Below, in pieces: positions 1-7,690 of a DNA stretch of 15,487 nt (position 1 is its first letter; the number at the start of each line of letters is the position of its first letter). The notes beneath the pieces were generated by a model. It saw only the letters and a list, made by a program, of their open reading frames with translations, searched no databases and was not told the origin of the DNA. The position numbers and the translations under genes were made by a program. Origin of the DNA: CAZMIL01 sp964566425. Lineage in GTDB: Bacteria; Patescibacteriota; Microgenomatia; UBA1406; GWC2-37-13. The stretch is taken from positions 1-15,487 of the forward strand of contig CAZMIL010000017.1 in NCBI GenBank assembly GCA_964566425.1, in the 5' to 3' direction.

Positions 1-2627
1 CGATTGATCAGAAAACTACTTCTCATAATCCGCGTTCAACCGTTGGCACAATCACCGAAATCTATGATTATTTGCGGCTCTTGTTTGCCCGCGTTGGTCA
101 TCCACATTGTCCAAATTGCGGCCGTGAAATCAGCAAACTTTCTACAGACGAAATCGTAGATAAAGTTCTAACCATTATTGATAGCGAATTAGCTAGAGAT
201 AAAATCAAGTCTCATAACTTTCTTATACACTCACCGGTTATCAGGCAAAAGAAAGGCGAATTCAAGGAACTTTTGGATAATTTGAGGTCAAAAGGTTATG
301 CCAATGCGCTAATTGATAAAAAACTTGTCAGCTTAAATGACGAAATCAATTTAATCAAAACCAATCGTCATGATATCAGTGCTGAGATTGACAATCTGTA
401 TGCTTCTTACAAGGAATTCAAAAATGCAGTTTTTAAAGCCAACCTCCGTTCCCGCTTGGCCAACAGCATCGAGCAAAGCATTAATCTCTCTGATGGGTTA
501 GTAGTATTCGCTAGCAAAAATAAAGATTATTTATTCTCCGATAAGTTTTCTTGTCCAGTGTGTAATTTGTCTCTGCCCGAGTTGGAACCTCGAATGTTTT
601 CTTTTAATTCACCCTTGGGTGCTTGTGAACGCTGTAAAGGTATAGGAACAATCTATAAGGTCGATCCCGAGCTTATACTCAACCCAAAGTTGAGCGTTAA
701 CGAAGGTGGAATTCTGCCTTTTAATAAATTGTTTTTTCAAGATACATGGTATATCCGTCTCCTTAAACAGTTTACCGAGGAGGAAAATATTGATTTAGAC
801 ACCCCCCTGAATAAGCTTCCTAAGCAGAAATTGAACTTGATCTTACATGGCACGGGCAAAACTTATAAAGTCAACGGGCTGAATCGTCAAGGCCGTCAGA
901 CTGCTATTTTCGAAAAATTCGATGGAATTTTAGCAGAGTTAGAACGCCGTTTCTTCGGCAACGAAAATAATGGCGAATTCTTCGACATCAATAAATACCT
1001 TCGTGAGGAAATCTGTAAATCCTGCAATGGAAAAAGATTGAAAAAGGAAATTCTGGCGGTAACGATCGACAAAAAAAATATCTCCGAATTTAGCGAGCAC
1101 TCAATTGAAAAACTACATGATTATTTGCAAAATCAACTTCAACAGGAACTCAACCTTTATGAGAAGGAGATTTCGAAAGGAATTTTCAAGGAAATTTTGA
1201 GTCGTTTAGATTTTTTAAATAATGTTGGCCTATCTTATCTTACTATTGCTCGCAGTGCTGCCTCGCTTTCTGGTGGAGAATCACAACGGATTAGATTAGC
1301 CTCGCAAATCGGCACCGGTCTGACAGGAGTTCTTTATGTCCTCGATGAGCCGTCAATCGGTCTACATCCCAAAGACCTTTCTGCTTTGATTAGTACTTTG
1401 CATAACTTGAAAAAGTTAGGAAATACCTTGGTTATTGTTGAACACGATCAATCAACCATGGAGGCGGCCGACCATTTGATCGAATTAGGCCCGAAAGCTG
1501 GCAAACATGGAGGAAGAATCATCTTTAATGGCACAATTTCTGCCATGAGGAAAACCCGTTCATCTTTAACCGGAAATTATCTCTCAGGCAAACGCAAAAT
1601 TCATCTTGAAAAAAAAACTCTAGTCAAAACCTTGGGCGAGGTTGACTTACTGGGCGCATCACAGTTTAATCTCAAAAATATCAATTTAAAGCTTCCTCTG
1701 GGCAATTTAATCGGAGTAACCGGTGTTTCAGGCTCTGGTAAATCAACGTTGATTGTAGAAACATTATTTCCTGCCCTTAAATATCATTTAGAGGGACATT
1801 TCTCCGATTCGATGGGAGAATTTCAGAGGTTGGAAGGCTTCCAATACGTCGACCGCGTCTATTTAGTTGAGCAATCGCCTATAGGTAGAACTCCGCGCTC
1901 TAATCCTGCAACTTATATTGGATTTTTCGACAATATTCGTGAAATTTTTGCCCAAACCACTGACGCCAAAATGAAAGGTTTTAAAAAGGGTCGTTTCTCT
2001 TTTAATCTCAAAGGTGGACGTTGTGAGAAATGTCAGGGCGCGGGCGTAATTAAAATCGAAATGCAATTTCTGGCGGACGTCTATATTAAGTGCGATGTCT
2101 GCAATGGCCAACGCTACAATCAGGAGACGTTAGCTGTTCATTATAAGGAAAAAAATATTTATGATATTTTAGAGATGACAGTAGATGAAGCTGCCGAATT
2201 TTTCCAGAGTCACTTCCAGATTTATCAAAAGCTTTTGTGGCTGAAAGAAGTTGGCTTAGGCTATATCGAACTTGGCCAACCAGCTCCTACATTTTCCGGT
2301 GGGGAGGCACAAAGAATTAAACTGGCTAATGAATTGTCTCGAAGAGAGAGTGGAAGAACAGTTTATATTCTTGACGAACCAACTACTGGCCTCCATTTTT
2401 ATGATGTCGAAAAATTACTTCATGCTTTATATAGCTTAGTCGAAAGGGGAAATACCGTAATCGTTATTGAACATAATCTTGATGTAATCAAAAACTGTCA
2501 ATATATAGTCGATTTAGGCCCTGATGGAGGAAACAAGGGCGGACAAATTATCTACCAGGGCTACATCGATGGAATCGTTAAAGAAAAAAAATCTTACACA
2601 GGAGAATTTCTCAAAAAATATCTATAA
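1..2627 (+). CDS. uvrA: Excinuclease ABC subunit A, 5'-truncated by window edge
   Basis: UvrA is the damage-recognition ATPase of nucleotide excision repair; as a dimer it loads UvrB at lesions in the cytoplasm. The reading frame is open from base 3, and the first visible residues (IDQKTTSHNPRSTVG) are a conserved internal UvrA segment. Roughly the first 90-105 residues, including the first Walker A, therefore lie outside. About 874 codons are visible. Counting from the codon at base 3: a CxxC pair of the first zinc module at 36/39, first ABC signature LSGGESQR at 422 followed by a Walker B (VLDEPSIGLH), second Walker A GVSGSGKST at 574-582, the second zinc module with Cys 674, 677, 697 and 700, and second signature FSGGEAQR at 764 followed by YILDEPTTGLH. 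Apart from the missing start it looks intact, ending in TAA. The next gene starts 9 nt later, suggesting cotranscription. Confidence 0.97.
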   Translation, partial: IDQKTTSHNPRSTVGTITEIYDYLRLLFARVGHPHCPNCGREISKLSTDEIVDKVLTIIDSELARDKIKSHNFLIHSPVIRQKKGEFKELLDNLRSKGYANALIDKKLVSLNDEINLIKTNRHDISAEIDNLYASYKEFKNAVFKANLRSRLANSIEQSINLSDGLVVFASKNKDYLFSDKFSCPVCNLSLPELEPRMFSFNSPLGACERCKGIGTIYKVDPELILNPKLSVNEGGILPFNKLFFQDTWYIRLLKQFTEEENIDLDTPLNKLPKQKLNLILHGTGKTYKVNGLNRQGRQTAIFEKFDGILAELERRFFGNENNGEFFDINKYLREEICKSCNGKRLKKEILAVTIDKKNISEFSEHSIEKLHDYLQNQLQQELNLYEKEISKGIFKEILSRLDFLNNVGLSYLTIARSAASLSGGESQRIRLASQIGTGLTGVLYVLDEPSIGLHPKDLSALISTLHNLKKLGNTLVIVEHDQSTMEAADHLIELGPKAGKHGGRIIFNGTISAMRKTRSSLTGNYLSGKRKIHLEKKTLVKTLGEVDLLGASQFNLKNINLKLPLGNLIGVTGVSGSGKSTLIVETLFPALKYHLEGHFSDSMGEFQRLEGFQYVDRVYLVEQSPIGRTPRSNPATYIGFFDNIREIFAQTTDAKMKGFKKGRFSFNLKGGRCEKCQGAGVIKIEMQFLADVYIKCDVCNGQRYNQETLAVHYKEKNIYDILEMTVDEAAEFFQSHFQIYQKLLWLKEVGLGYIELGQPAPTFSGGEAQRIKLANELSRRESGRTVYILDEPTTGLHFYDVEKLLHALYSLVERGNTVIVIEHNLDVIKNCQYIVDLGPDGGNKGGQIIYQGYIDGIVKEKKSYTGEFLKKYL

Positions 2628-2636
2628 TTAAGAGAG

Positions 2637-4454
2637 ATGCGAAAAATCTTATATTCCGCGCTTTTACTACTGTTCGGTTTGTTTTTTGTCTTTTCAATCA
2701 ACGCTCAAAATTATCGAGATGATTACAATGTCGACTATAACATTCAACAGAGCAATCAAGATATCTCAACCACGGTTAACTTTAATGTCAAAATCACCAA
2801 TCTGCGTTCTGATCTGTATGTTAAGAAATTTACACTGACTTTTCCCAAGAGTTTTGCTATCAGTAATCTTAAAGCTTCCGACGACAGTGGCCCGATTAGC
2901 GCCCAAGTGAACCAAGATCAAAACAACATCCAAATCAATGTCGAATTTAACAATCCTTATATCGGCAAGGGGACTTCAAATAATTTTTACCTCACCTTTA
3001 ATCAAAATAACTTATTTAAAGTCAGTGGCAACGTTTGGGAGGTTATCCTCCCGACAATCTTAGGCCAAAGATTCGGAGATTACATAGTTAAAATTCACCT
3101 CCCGCAGGATACCAATAAGAAAATCTCAATTGCAAAACCTAAACCAGACCAAATTAGCGGAAATGTTATCTCTTGGAAGAATCCAACTGGTAAGACAATT
3201 TATGCTGTTTTTGGCGATAAGCAATTTTATAATCTAAATCTTACATATTCTGTGGAAAATCCCAAGTTATATCGTGTCTATACCGATGTTGCCTTTCCTC
3301 CAGACATGCTTCATCAGAAAATCTATGTCACCCAGATAAACCCCGCACCAGTCATGACCTACATTGATGAAGATGGCAATTTTATGGGCAGATATTACTT
3401 GAACCCGCGGGAAACTAAAACTATTACTTTCCAAGGTCTGGCAGAACTTTCCGTGGCCGCTCGACCGGAAATTCAAGTCTTAAATCAAAAACAACTGTTC
3501 CTACAAAAACCGTTTCTACTTTCTCAAACCAAATACTGGAAAATTGACCAAATCGATAAGTATTCAAGCTTGAAAACACCTGCGGATATTTTTAACTTCA
3601 TTGATGCTAATTTTAGTTATGATTATCAGAGATTCAATAGTAATAATATCCAGCGCCTGGGCGCAACATTTGCCTTAGCTAATCCTACCAAAGCTATGTG
3701 CTTAGAATTTACCGACGCATTTGTCGCTCTGGCTCGGGAAAAGGGAATTTATTCTCGAGAAATTGAAGGTTACGGTTTTTCCAGCGACGCACAGTTACGA
3801 CCTATGTCTTTGTTAACCGATATCTTGCATGCCTGGCCGGAATATTATGATCCAAGCCAACAGCAGTGGATAACTATTGACCCCACATGGCAAAATACTT
3901 CCGGCATAGATTATTTTAATTCTCTTGATCTTAACCATATCGCTTTTGCCATTCATGGAAAAAGAGCTGACTATCCTTTACCTGCAGGAATGTATAAAAC
4001 AAACAAGAACCGTAATGTTAAGGTTCAAGCTGTCACTTCTATTCCTGTACAAAACAACAGTTTAATTGTCAGTCATACCAATCTTGTAAAGCAAGCCAGT
4101 AATGGCAAAGTTTACAACGGCATAATCTATCTTAAAAATAACGGGAACGTCTTTCAATACGATCTTCCGATAAATCTTAGTGCTAGAGATTTACAACTTT
4201 CCCAAAGCGACTTCATCGTTGCTGCCTTAGCTCCCGGCGAGGAAAAGGCGATTAGTTTTTCATATCAACCTACCACCTTAACCAAAAGTGGAGGAATAAT
4301 AATCTTAAAAAGCGACGGAAAACAACTCTATTCGACAGCTATCAAACCTCAACCTGTTTATTATGCTTATGTCACAAAACTCGCAATTTTATTCTTGGTT
4401 TTGTGTACAATATTTTTATTGTTCAAAGCTTATAGACATTGGAGAAAAAAATGA
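2637..4454 (+). CDS. Secreted, membrane-anchored transglutaminase-like cysteine protein
   Basis: A 605-residue exported protein. Residues 1-24 form a signal peptide (MRK, then a hydrophobic core, probable cleavage near INA-Q; no lipobox Cys). Residues ~25-300 are beta-rich and unrecognised. A transglutaminase-like core (papain-like fold) follows at ~300-440, with the apparent triad Cys355 (AMCLEF), His398 (HAWPEYY) and Asp415 (TIDPTW). A second beta-rich, Ig-like stretch (~450-575) leads to one membrane helix near 578-598 and a basic tail (YRHWRKK). This predicts an outward-facing catalytic domain held by a C-terminal anchor. Family members are proteases, peptide-crosslinking enzymes or amidases acting on cell-surface polymers; the substrate cannot be told from sequence. 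ATG at 2637 is preceded by AAGAGAG. Its TGA overlaps the next start as ATGA. Confidence 0.85.
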   Translation: MRKILYSALLLLFGLFFVFSINAQNYRDDYNVDYNIQQSNQDISTTVNFNVKITNLRSDLYVKKFTLTFPKSFAISNLKASDDSGPISAQVNQDQNNIQINVEFNNPYIGKGTSNNFYLTFNQNNLFKVSGNVWEVILPTILGQRFGDYIVKIHLPQDTNKKISIAKPKPDQISGNVISWKNPTGKTIYAVFGDKQFYNLNLTYSVENPKLYRVYTDVAFPPDMLHQKIYVTQINPAPVMTYIDEDGNFMGRYYLNPRETKTITFQGLAELSVAARPEIQVLNQKQLFLQKPFLLSQTKYWKIDQIDKYSSLKTPADIFNFIDANFSYDYQRFNSNNIQRLGATFALANPTKAMCLEFTDAFVALAREKGIYSREIEGYGFSSDAQLRPMSLLTDILHAWPEYYDPSQQQWITIDPTWQNTSGIDYFNSLDLNHIAFAIHGKRADYPLPAGMYKTNKNRNVKVQAVTSIPVQNNSLIVSHTNLVKQASNGKVYNGIIYLKNNGNVFQYDLPINLSARDLQLSQSDFIVAALAPGEEKAISFSYQPTTLTKSGGIIILKSDGKQLYSTAIKPQPVYYAYVTKLAILFLVLCTIFLLFKAYRHWRKK

Positions 4455-5725
4455 CTATTAGGCAAAAGGTCAAAAAGTTCTTGTCAATCCTTGGACCAGG
4501 ATTTATCACAGGTTCATCAGACGATGATCCTTCTGGTATAGCTACATATTCACAAACTGGCGCCTTGTTTGGTCTCACTCAGTTGTGGACTGCGTTATAT
4601 ACCACTCCTTTTATGACTTCTGTCCAAGAAGCCTGTGGTCGAATAGGCATGGTTACAGGTAAAGGATTAGCGGGAATAATCCGCAGACATTATTCAAAAC
4701 CTTTACTTTATACTGCAATTGGTTTGCTTTTATTTGCCAATACAATCAATATTGGAGCAGACTTAGGCGCAATGGCTTCTTCGGCGCAATTGGTTTTTGG
4801 TTTGCCCTTTAGTTTGTGGTTAATTATTATGGTAATAATAACCTTACTTTTGGAAGTTTTTGTTTCCTATAGAGTCTATTCTCGCGTTTTAAAGTATTTG
4901 GCTTTCTCACTTTTTTCTTACGTCATTGTTGCCTTAATCCTTAAGCAAGATTGGTCGAAAATTTTGCAAGCTACTTTTACACCACATTTTATTTTGAGTA
5001 GAGATTATATCATCAATCTCGCAGCCTTATTAGGAACAACTATCTCGCCTTATCTTTTTTTCTGGCAAGCAGATGAGGAAGTTGAAGAAGAGATTGAAAA
5101 ACATAAATTAGTAATGATGGGTAGAGGAGTGCCAAAAATCAGAAAACACGATATTAGAGAGATGAAATTAGATACAACAATTGGGATACTTTTTTCACAG
5201 ACAACAACTTTCTTCATTATCATCGCTGCAGCTTCAACCCTTGGAGCCGCGCGCATAATCAATGTTCAAACCGCGAACCAAGCTGCTGAGGCTTTGCGGC
5301 CGCTCGCCGGTAATTTTACCTTTTTATTGTTCGCGCTAGGTATTGTCGGGACGGGTTTGTTGGCGGTGCCGGTTTTAGCCGGGTCTGCTTCCTACGCTAT
5401 TGCCGAAGCTTTTGGTTGGAAAGAAGGACTATATCGAAAATTCAAGCAGGCCCATGGCTTTTATGGTGTAATCACGATTGCCACTCTGTTGGGTTTGCTG
5501 ATTAACTTCAGCCCTCTCAAACCTTTTCAAATCCTTTATTATACAGCTGTTCTCAACGGAATCTTCGCCCCCCCTCTGTTGGCAATGATTATAATCATCG
5601 GAAATAATAAGCAAATCATGGGGAACTATACAAACTCATGGTTGAGTAATCTGGCCAATATTTTAATTACAGTCGTTATGACTCTCGTTGCTGCTGTTGT
5701 CATCCTCTCATTTTTCTATCGCTAA
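4451..5725 (+). CDS. Nramp-family (NRAMP-related) divalent metal transporter with altered metal-site motifs
   Basis: A 424-residue polytopic membrane protein with about 11 hydrophobic segments. It opens with the Nramp signature GPGFITG and an acidic-Pro motif in the first helix. ATG at 4451 is preferred over the in-frame TTG at 4439 because GGAG sits 6 nt upstream of the ATG. The start overlaps the previous stop as ATGA, which suggests translational coupling. Classical Nramp proteins carry DPGN in helix 1 and a Met-Pro-His motif in helix 6. Here these read D26-P27-S28-G29 and S199-P200-Y201, so the helix-1 Asn, the helix-6 Met (the soft-metal ligand) and the His are all replaced. A charged loop rich in Glu follows helix 6 (~206-215). 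Family membership is secure. The substrate is uncertain, and the changes resemble NRAMP-related magnesium-transporter variants more than Mn/Fe importers. Confidence 0.88.
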   Translation: MTIRQKVKKFLSILGPGFITGSSDDDPSGIATYSQTGALFGLTQLWTALYTTPFMTSVQEACGRIGMVTGKGLAGIIRRHYSKPLLYTAIGLLLFANTINIGADLGAMASSAQLVFGLPFSLWLIIMVIITLLLEVFVSYRVYSRVLKYLAFSLFSYVIVALILKQDWSKILQATFTPHFILSRDYIINLAALLGTTISPYLFFWQADEEVEEEIEKHKLVMMGRGVPKIRKHDIREMKLDTTIGILFSQTTTFFIIIAAASTLGAARIINVQTANQAAEALRPLAGNFTFLLFALGIVGTGLLAVPVLAGSASYAIAEAFGWKEGLYRKFKQAHGFYGVITIATLLGLLINFSPLKPFQILYYTAVLNGIFAPPLLAMIIIIGNNKQIMGNYTNSWLSNLANILITVVMTLVAAVVILSFFYR

Positions 5726-5734
5726 AAAGGGCAG

Positions 5735-5740
5735 TATAAT
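5735..5740 (+). promoter_or_regulatory. Candidate -10 box before uvrC
   Basis: A perfect TATAAT lies in the 25-nt gap between the Nramp stop and the uvrC ATG at 5751. No good -35 is seen at the usual distance. Expected transcription start is near 5747, only a few bases before the ATG, so the transcript would be leaderless or nearly so. It probably heads the uvrC-yvlD-secG cluster. Confidence 0.5.
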
Positions 5741-5750
5741 AAGCTTATTT

Positions 5751-7070
5751 ATGGATGAATTGCAAGGTCAGAAAGTAATTCTGGATAAAGAGCAGATAAA
5801 AAAGGTCCCCGCGGTCAGTGGAATTTATATGTTCATCAACAAGGGTAAAATCTTGTATGTTGGAAAATCTGTCAATCTTAAAGCGCGTCTTCACTCTCAC
5901 TTGGAAAATGCAAAAGTGGATCGCAAAGAGGCAAAAATTATTAATGATTCGGTTGAAATAGAATACTTCCCTACAGATTCTGAGTTTAAAGCCCTAATTC
6001 TTGAGGCTAAACTAATTCAAACACACCGTCCTAAATACAATGTCCGCTGGATTGATGACAAAAGTTATCTTTATATTAAAATCACCAAGCGCGACAACTT
6101 TCCCAAAATCTTTTTGGTAAGAAAGGAGAAAGATTCGCGAGCCGTTTTTTTTGGTCCCTTTCCTTCTGTCAGAAGCGCCCATAATCTTTTGCACCAAATC
6201 CGAAAAATCTTTCCTTTTTGTTCGCAAAAAAAAATCGGCCATCGACCTTGCTTCCACTCGCAAATAGGTTTATGCAAACCATGTCCCAATTACATTGAAA
6301 ATTTATCTGACTCTGCGCTAAAACAGTCTCTAACTAAAGAGTATAAGTACAATATTAAACAAGTCATCAAGATTTTGAGCGGAAATTTGAGCAGTGTTGA
6401 AAAAAGCTTCCGACAGGAGCTCACTTCTTTAACCAAACAGCAAGAATTTGAACAAGCACTTGAGGTCAGAAATCACTTTTATGAGTTTCGTAAGTTGATT
6501 ACTCAACAGCTTTTCGATACTCAAGAATTCTCCAATTATAATATTAGCGCCAAAGCATTAGCCGATTTGTTACAAATCCTCCATAATTATTTACCCTCAG
6601 TAAATAATTTATCGCGAATAGAATGCTATGATATCAGCAGTCTTTCACAAAAAGAAGCAACTGGCTCGATGGTTGTGTTGACAGAAGGAACAGCCGACAA
6701 GAGCCAATATCGCAAATTCAAAGTTAAAAATCCGCATATTTTCTCCGATTTTGCCATGCTTGAAGAAGTGATTAAACGCCGATTTAAGAATAAGTGGACT
6801 CAACCCAATTTGATAGTTGTTGATGGGGGCAAGCCGCAGGTGCGTACAGTGTTGAGAACTTTAGCCGAGATTGATAAAAGGGTACCGGTAATCGGCCTCG
6901 CCAAAAATCCAGATCGCATAATCATCGGAGGCCAAAATCTGCCCACCATTCGCCCTAATATCCACCGCAACGGCTTCAATTTATTACGTTTCATTCGAGA
7001 TGAATCACATCGCTTTGCTCATAAATACCACCTTTACCTGCGCGACAAAAAATTCTACAATAAGAGATAG
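5751..7070 (+). CDS. uvrC: Excinuclease ABC subunit C lacking the C-terminal HhH domain
   Basis: UvrC makes the two incisions flanking a lesion in the UvrABC system. From ATG 5751 it is 439 residues, against roughly 600 for typical UvrC. Domains in order: N-terminal GIY-YIG nuclease (G24-I25-Y26 and Y36-V37-G38), a four-Cys cluster in the pattern CX9CX7CX2C that matches the Fe-S-type cysteines of UvrC, a UVR UvrB-binding motif near 220-250, and the RNase H-like nuclease with D294 (CYDIS), D358 (VVDGGKPQ) and H420 (ESHRFAHKYH). The protein stops about 20 residues after that His. The tandem helix-hairpin-helix DNA-binding domain is absent, and the next gene starts 3 nt after the stop, so no room remains for it. 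An in-frame TTG at 5688 inside the Nramp gene is rejected as the start because its added residues do not resemble UvrC. Confidence 0.95.
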   Translation: MDELQGQKVILDKEQIKKVPAVSGIYMFINKGKILYVGKSVNLKARLHSHLENAKVDRKEAKIINDSVEIEYFPTDSEFKALILEAKLIQTHRPKYNVRWIDDKSYLYIKITKRDNFPKIFLVRKEKDSRAVFFGPFPSVRSAHNLLHQIRKIFPFCSQKKIGHRPCFHSQIGLCKPCPNYIENLSDSALKQSLTKEYKYNIKQVIKILSGNLSSVEKSFRQELTSLTKQQEFEQALEVRNHFYEFRKLITQQLFDTQEFSNYNISAKALADLLQILHNYLPSVNNLSRIECYDISSLSQKEATGSMVVLTEGTADKSQYRKFKVKNPHIFSDFAMLEEVIKRRFKNKWTQPNLIVVDGGKPQVRTVLRTLAEIDKRVPVIGLAKNPDRIIIGGQNLPTIRPNIHRNGFNLLRFIRDESHRFAHKYHLYLRDKKFYNKR

Positions 7071-7073
7071 ATT

Positions 7074-7472
7074 ATGAAGAAAATTCTGCGAATGATTGTT
7101 TTTTCAGGAGTGGGCGTCTATCTCACTGCTTTATGGAATAAGGGTTTTATTATCCAGCTTGCACCTCTACTCTTTCTTGAAACAACCTTGCTTATTGCTC
7201 TTGCTTACTATCTCATCATTCCGATTGCTAAAACTATTCTTTTGCCTATAAATATTCTCACTTTTGGCCTATTATCTATACTCCTTTATGCTTTAACTTT
7301 TTATATCTTGAATAATTATTTCGCTTTCATACAAATCCACGCCTGGACATTTCCAGGAATAAGCTATTATGGAATCACCATCCGTACTTTGTCAGTCGGC
7401 TACTGGCTCAATCTGTTCTTGGTTTCTGTCTCCGTTTCGGCTATAATTAAGGGGTTAGATCGTCTAATTTAA
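7074..7472 (+). CDS. Small four-helix membrane protein, YvlD / phage holin IV type
   Basis: A 132-residue, very hydrophobic protein with about four membrane helices (roughly 7-22, 29-52, 55-80 and 105-125). The segment LLPINILTFGLLSILLYAL matches the signature of the YvlD family (labelled holin superfamily IV in some databases), whose Pro-x-Asn-x-x-Thr-x-Gly pattern is conserved. The holin name is historical: chromosomal members are not shown to lyse cells, and their role is poorly known, with envelope-stress links in some bacteria. ATG at 7074 has AAGAGA upstream, inside the end of uvrC. The gene lies 3 nt after uvrC and 1 nt before secG, so all three are probably on one transcript. Confidence 0.75.
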   Translation: MKKILRMIVFSGVGVYLTALWNKGFIIQLAPLLFLETTLLIALAYYLIIPIAKTILLPINILTFGLLSILLYALTFYILNNYFAFIQIHAWTFPGISYYGITIRTLSVGYWLNLFLVSVSVSAIIKGLDRLI

Positions 7473-7473
7473 G

Positions 7474-7686
7474 ATGAAAGATATTCTGATCATCATCAAC
7501 ATTGTTGTTTCTATACTAATTGTCTTGTTTATTTTTATTCAAGGCAAAGGTGCAGGTTTAGGTAGCGCTTGGGGGGGTGGGGGAGAATTTTATCAAACTC
7601 GCCGAGGAATCGAAAAAATAACTCTGCGTTTAACCGTCATTTTAATTGCGATTTTTTTGGTTGTCTCAATCCTAAATCTGTTCTAA
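7474..7686 (+). CDS. secG: Preprotein translocase subunit SecG
   Basis: A 70-residue protein with the standard SecG layout. Membrane helix 1 (~3-22) is followed by the conserved Gln-Gly-Lys-Gly turn and a glycine-rich cytoplasmic loop (GSAWGGGGEF, ~30-39), then RRGIEKIT and membrane helix 2 (~48-69). SecG assists SecYE and SecA in exporting proteins across the inner membrane. Its start lies 1 nt after the preceding stop without a well-placed ribosome-binding site, so coupled translation is likely. The exported proteins encoded nearby (the transglutaminase-like protein and the substrate-binding protein) would be its clients. Confidence 0.95.
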   Translation: MKDILIIINIVVSILIVLFIFIQGKGAGLGSAWGGGGEFYQTRRGIEKITLRLTVILIAIFLVVSILNLF

Positions 7687-7690
7687 ACTC

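Noticed and set aside
1863..2111. Antisense open frame within uvrA, and similar antisense frames in other genes
   Set aside because: They mirror strong coding sequence on the other strand, with no ribosome-binding site or recognisable domain.
4439..4450. Upstream TTG start for the Nramp gene
   Set aside because: The TTG overlaps the GGAG ribosome-binding site of the ATG at 4451, which also forms the ATGA overlap.
4380..4450. Metal-sensing riboswitch before the Nramp gene
   Set aside because: There is no untranslated region: the start overlaps the preceding stop codon.
5688..5750. Upstream TTG start for uvrC
   Set aside because: It would add 21 residues from within the Nramp coding region that do not match UvrC; ATG 5751 gives a normal N-terminus.
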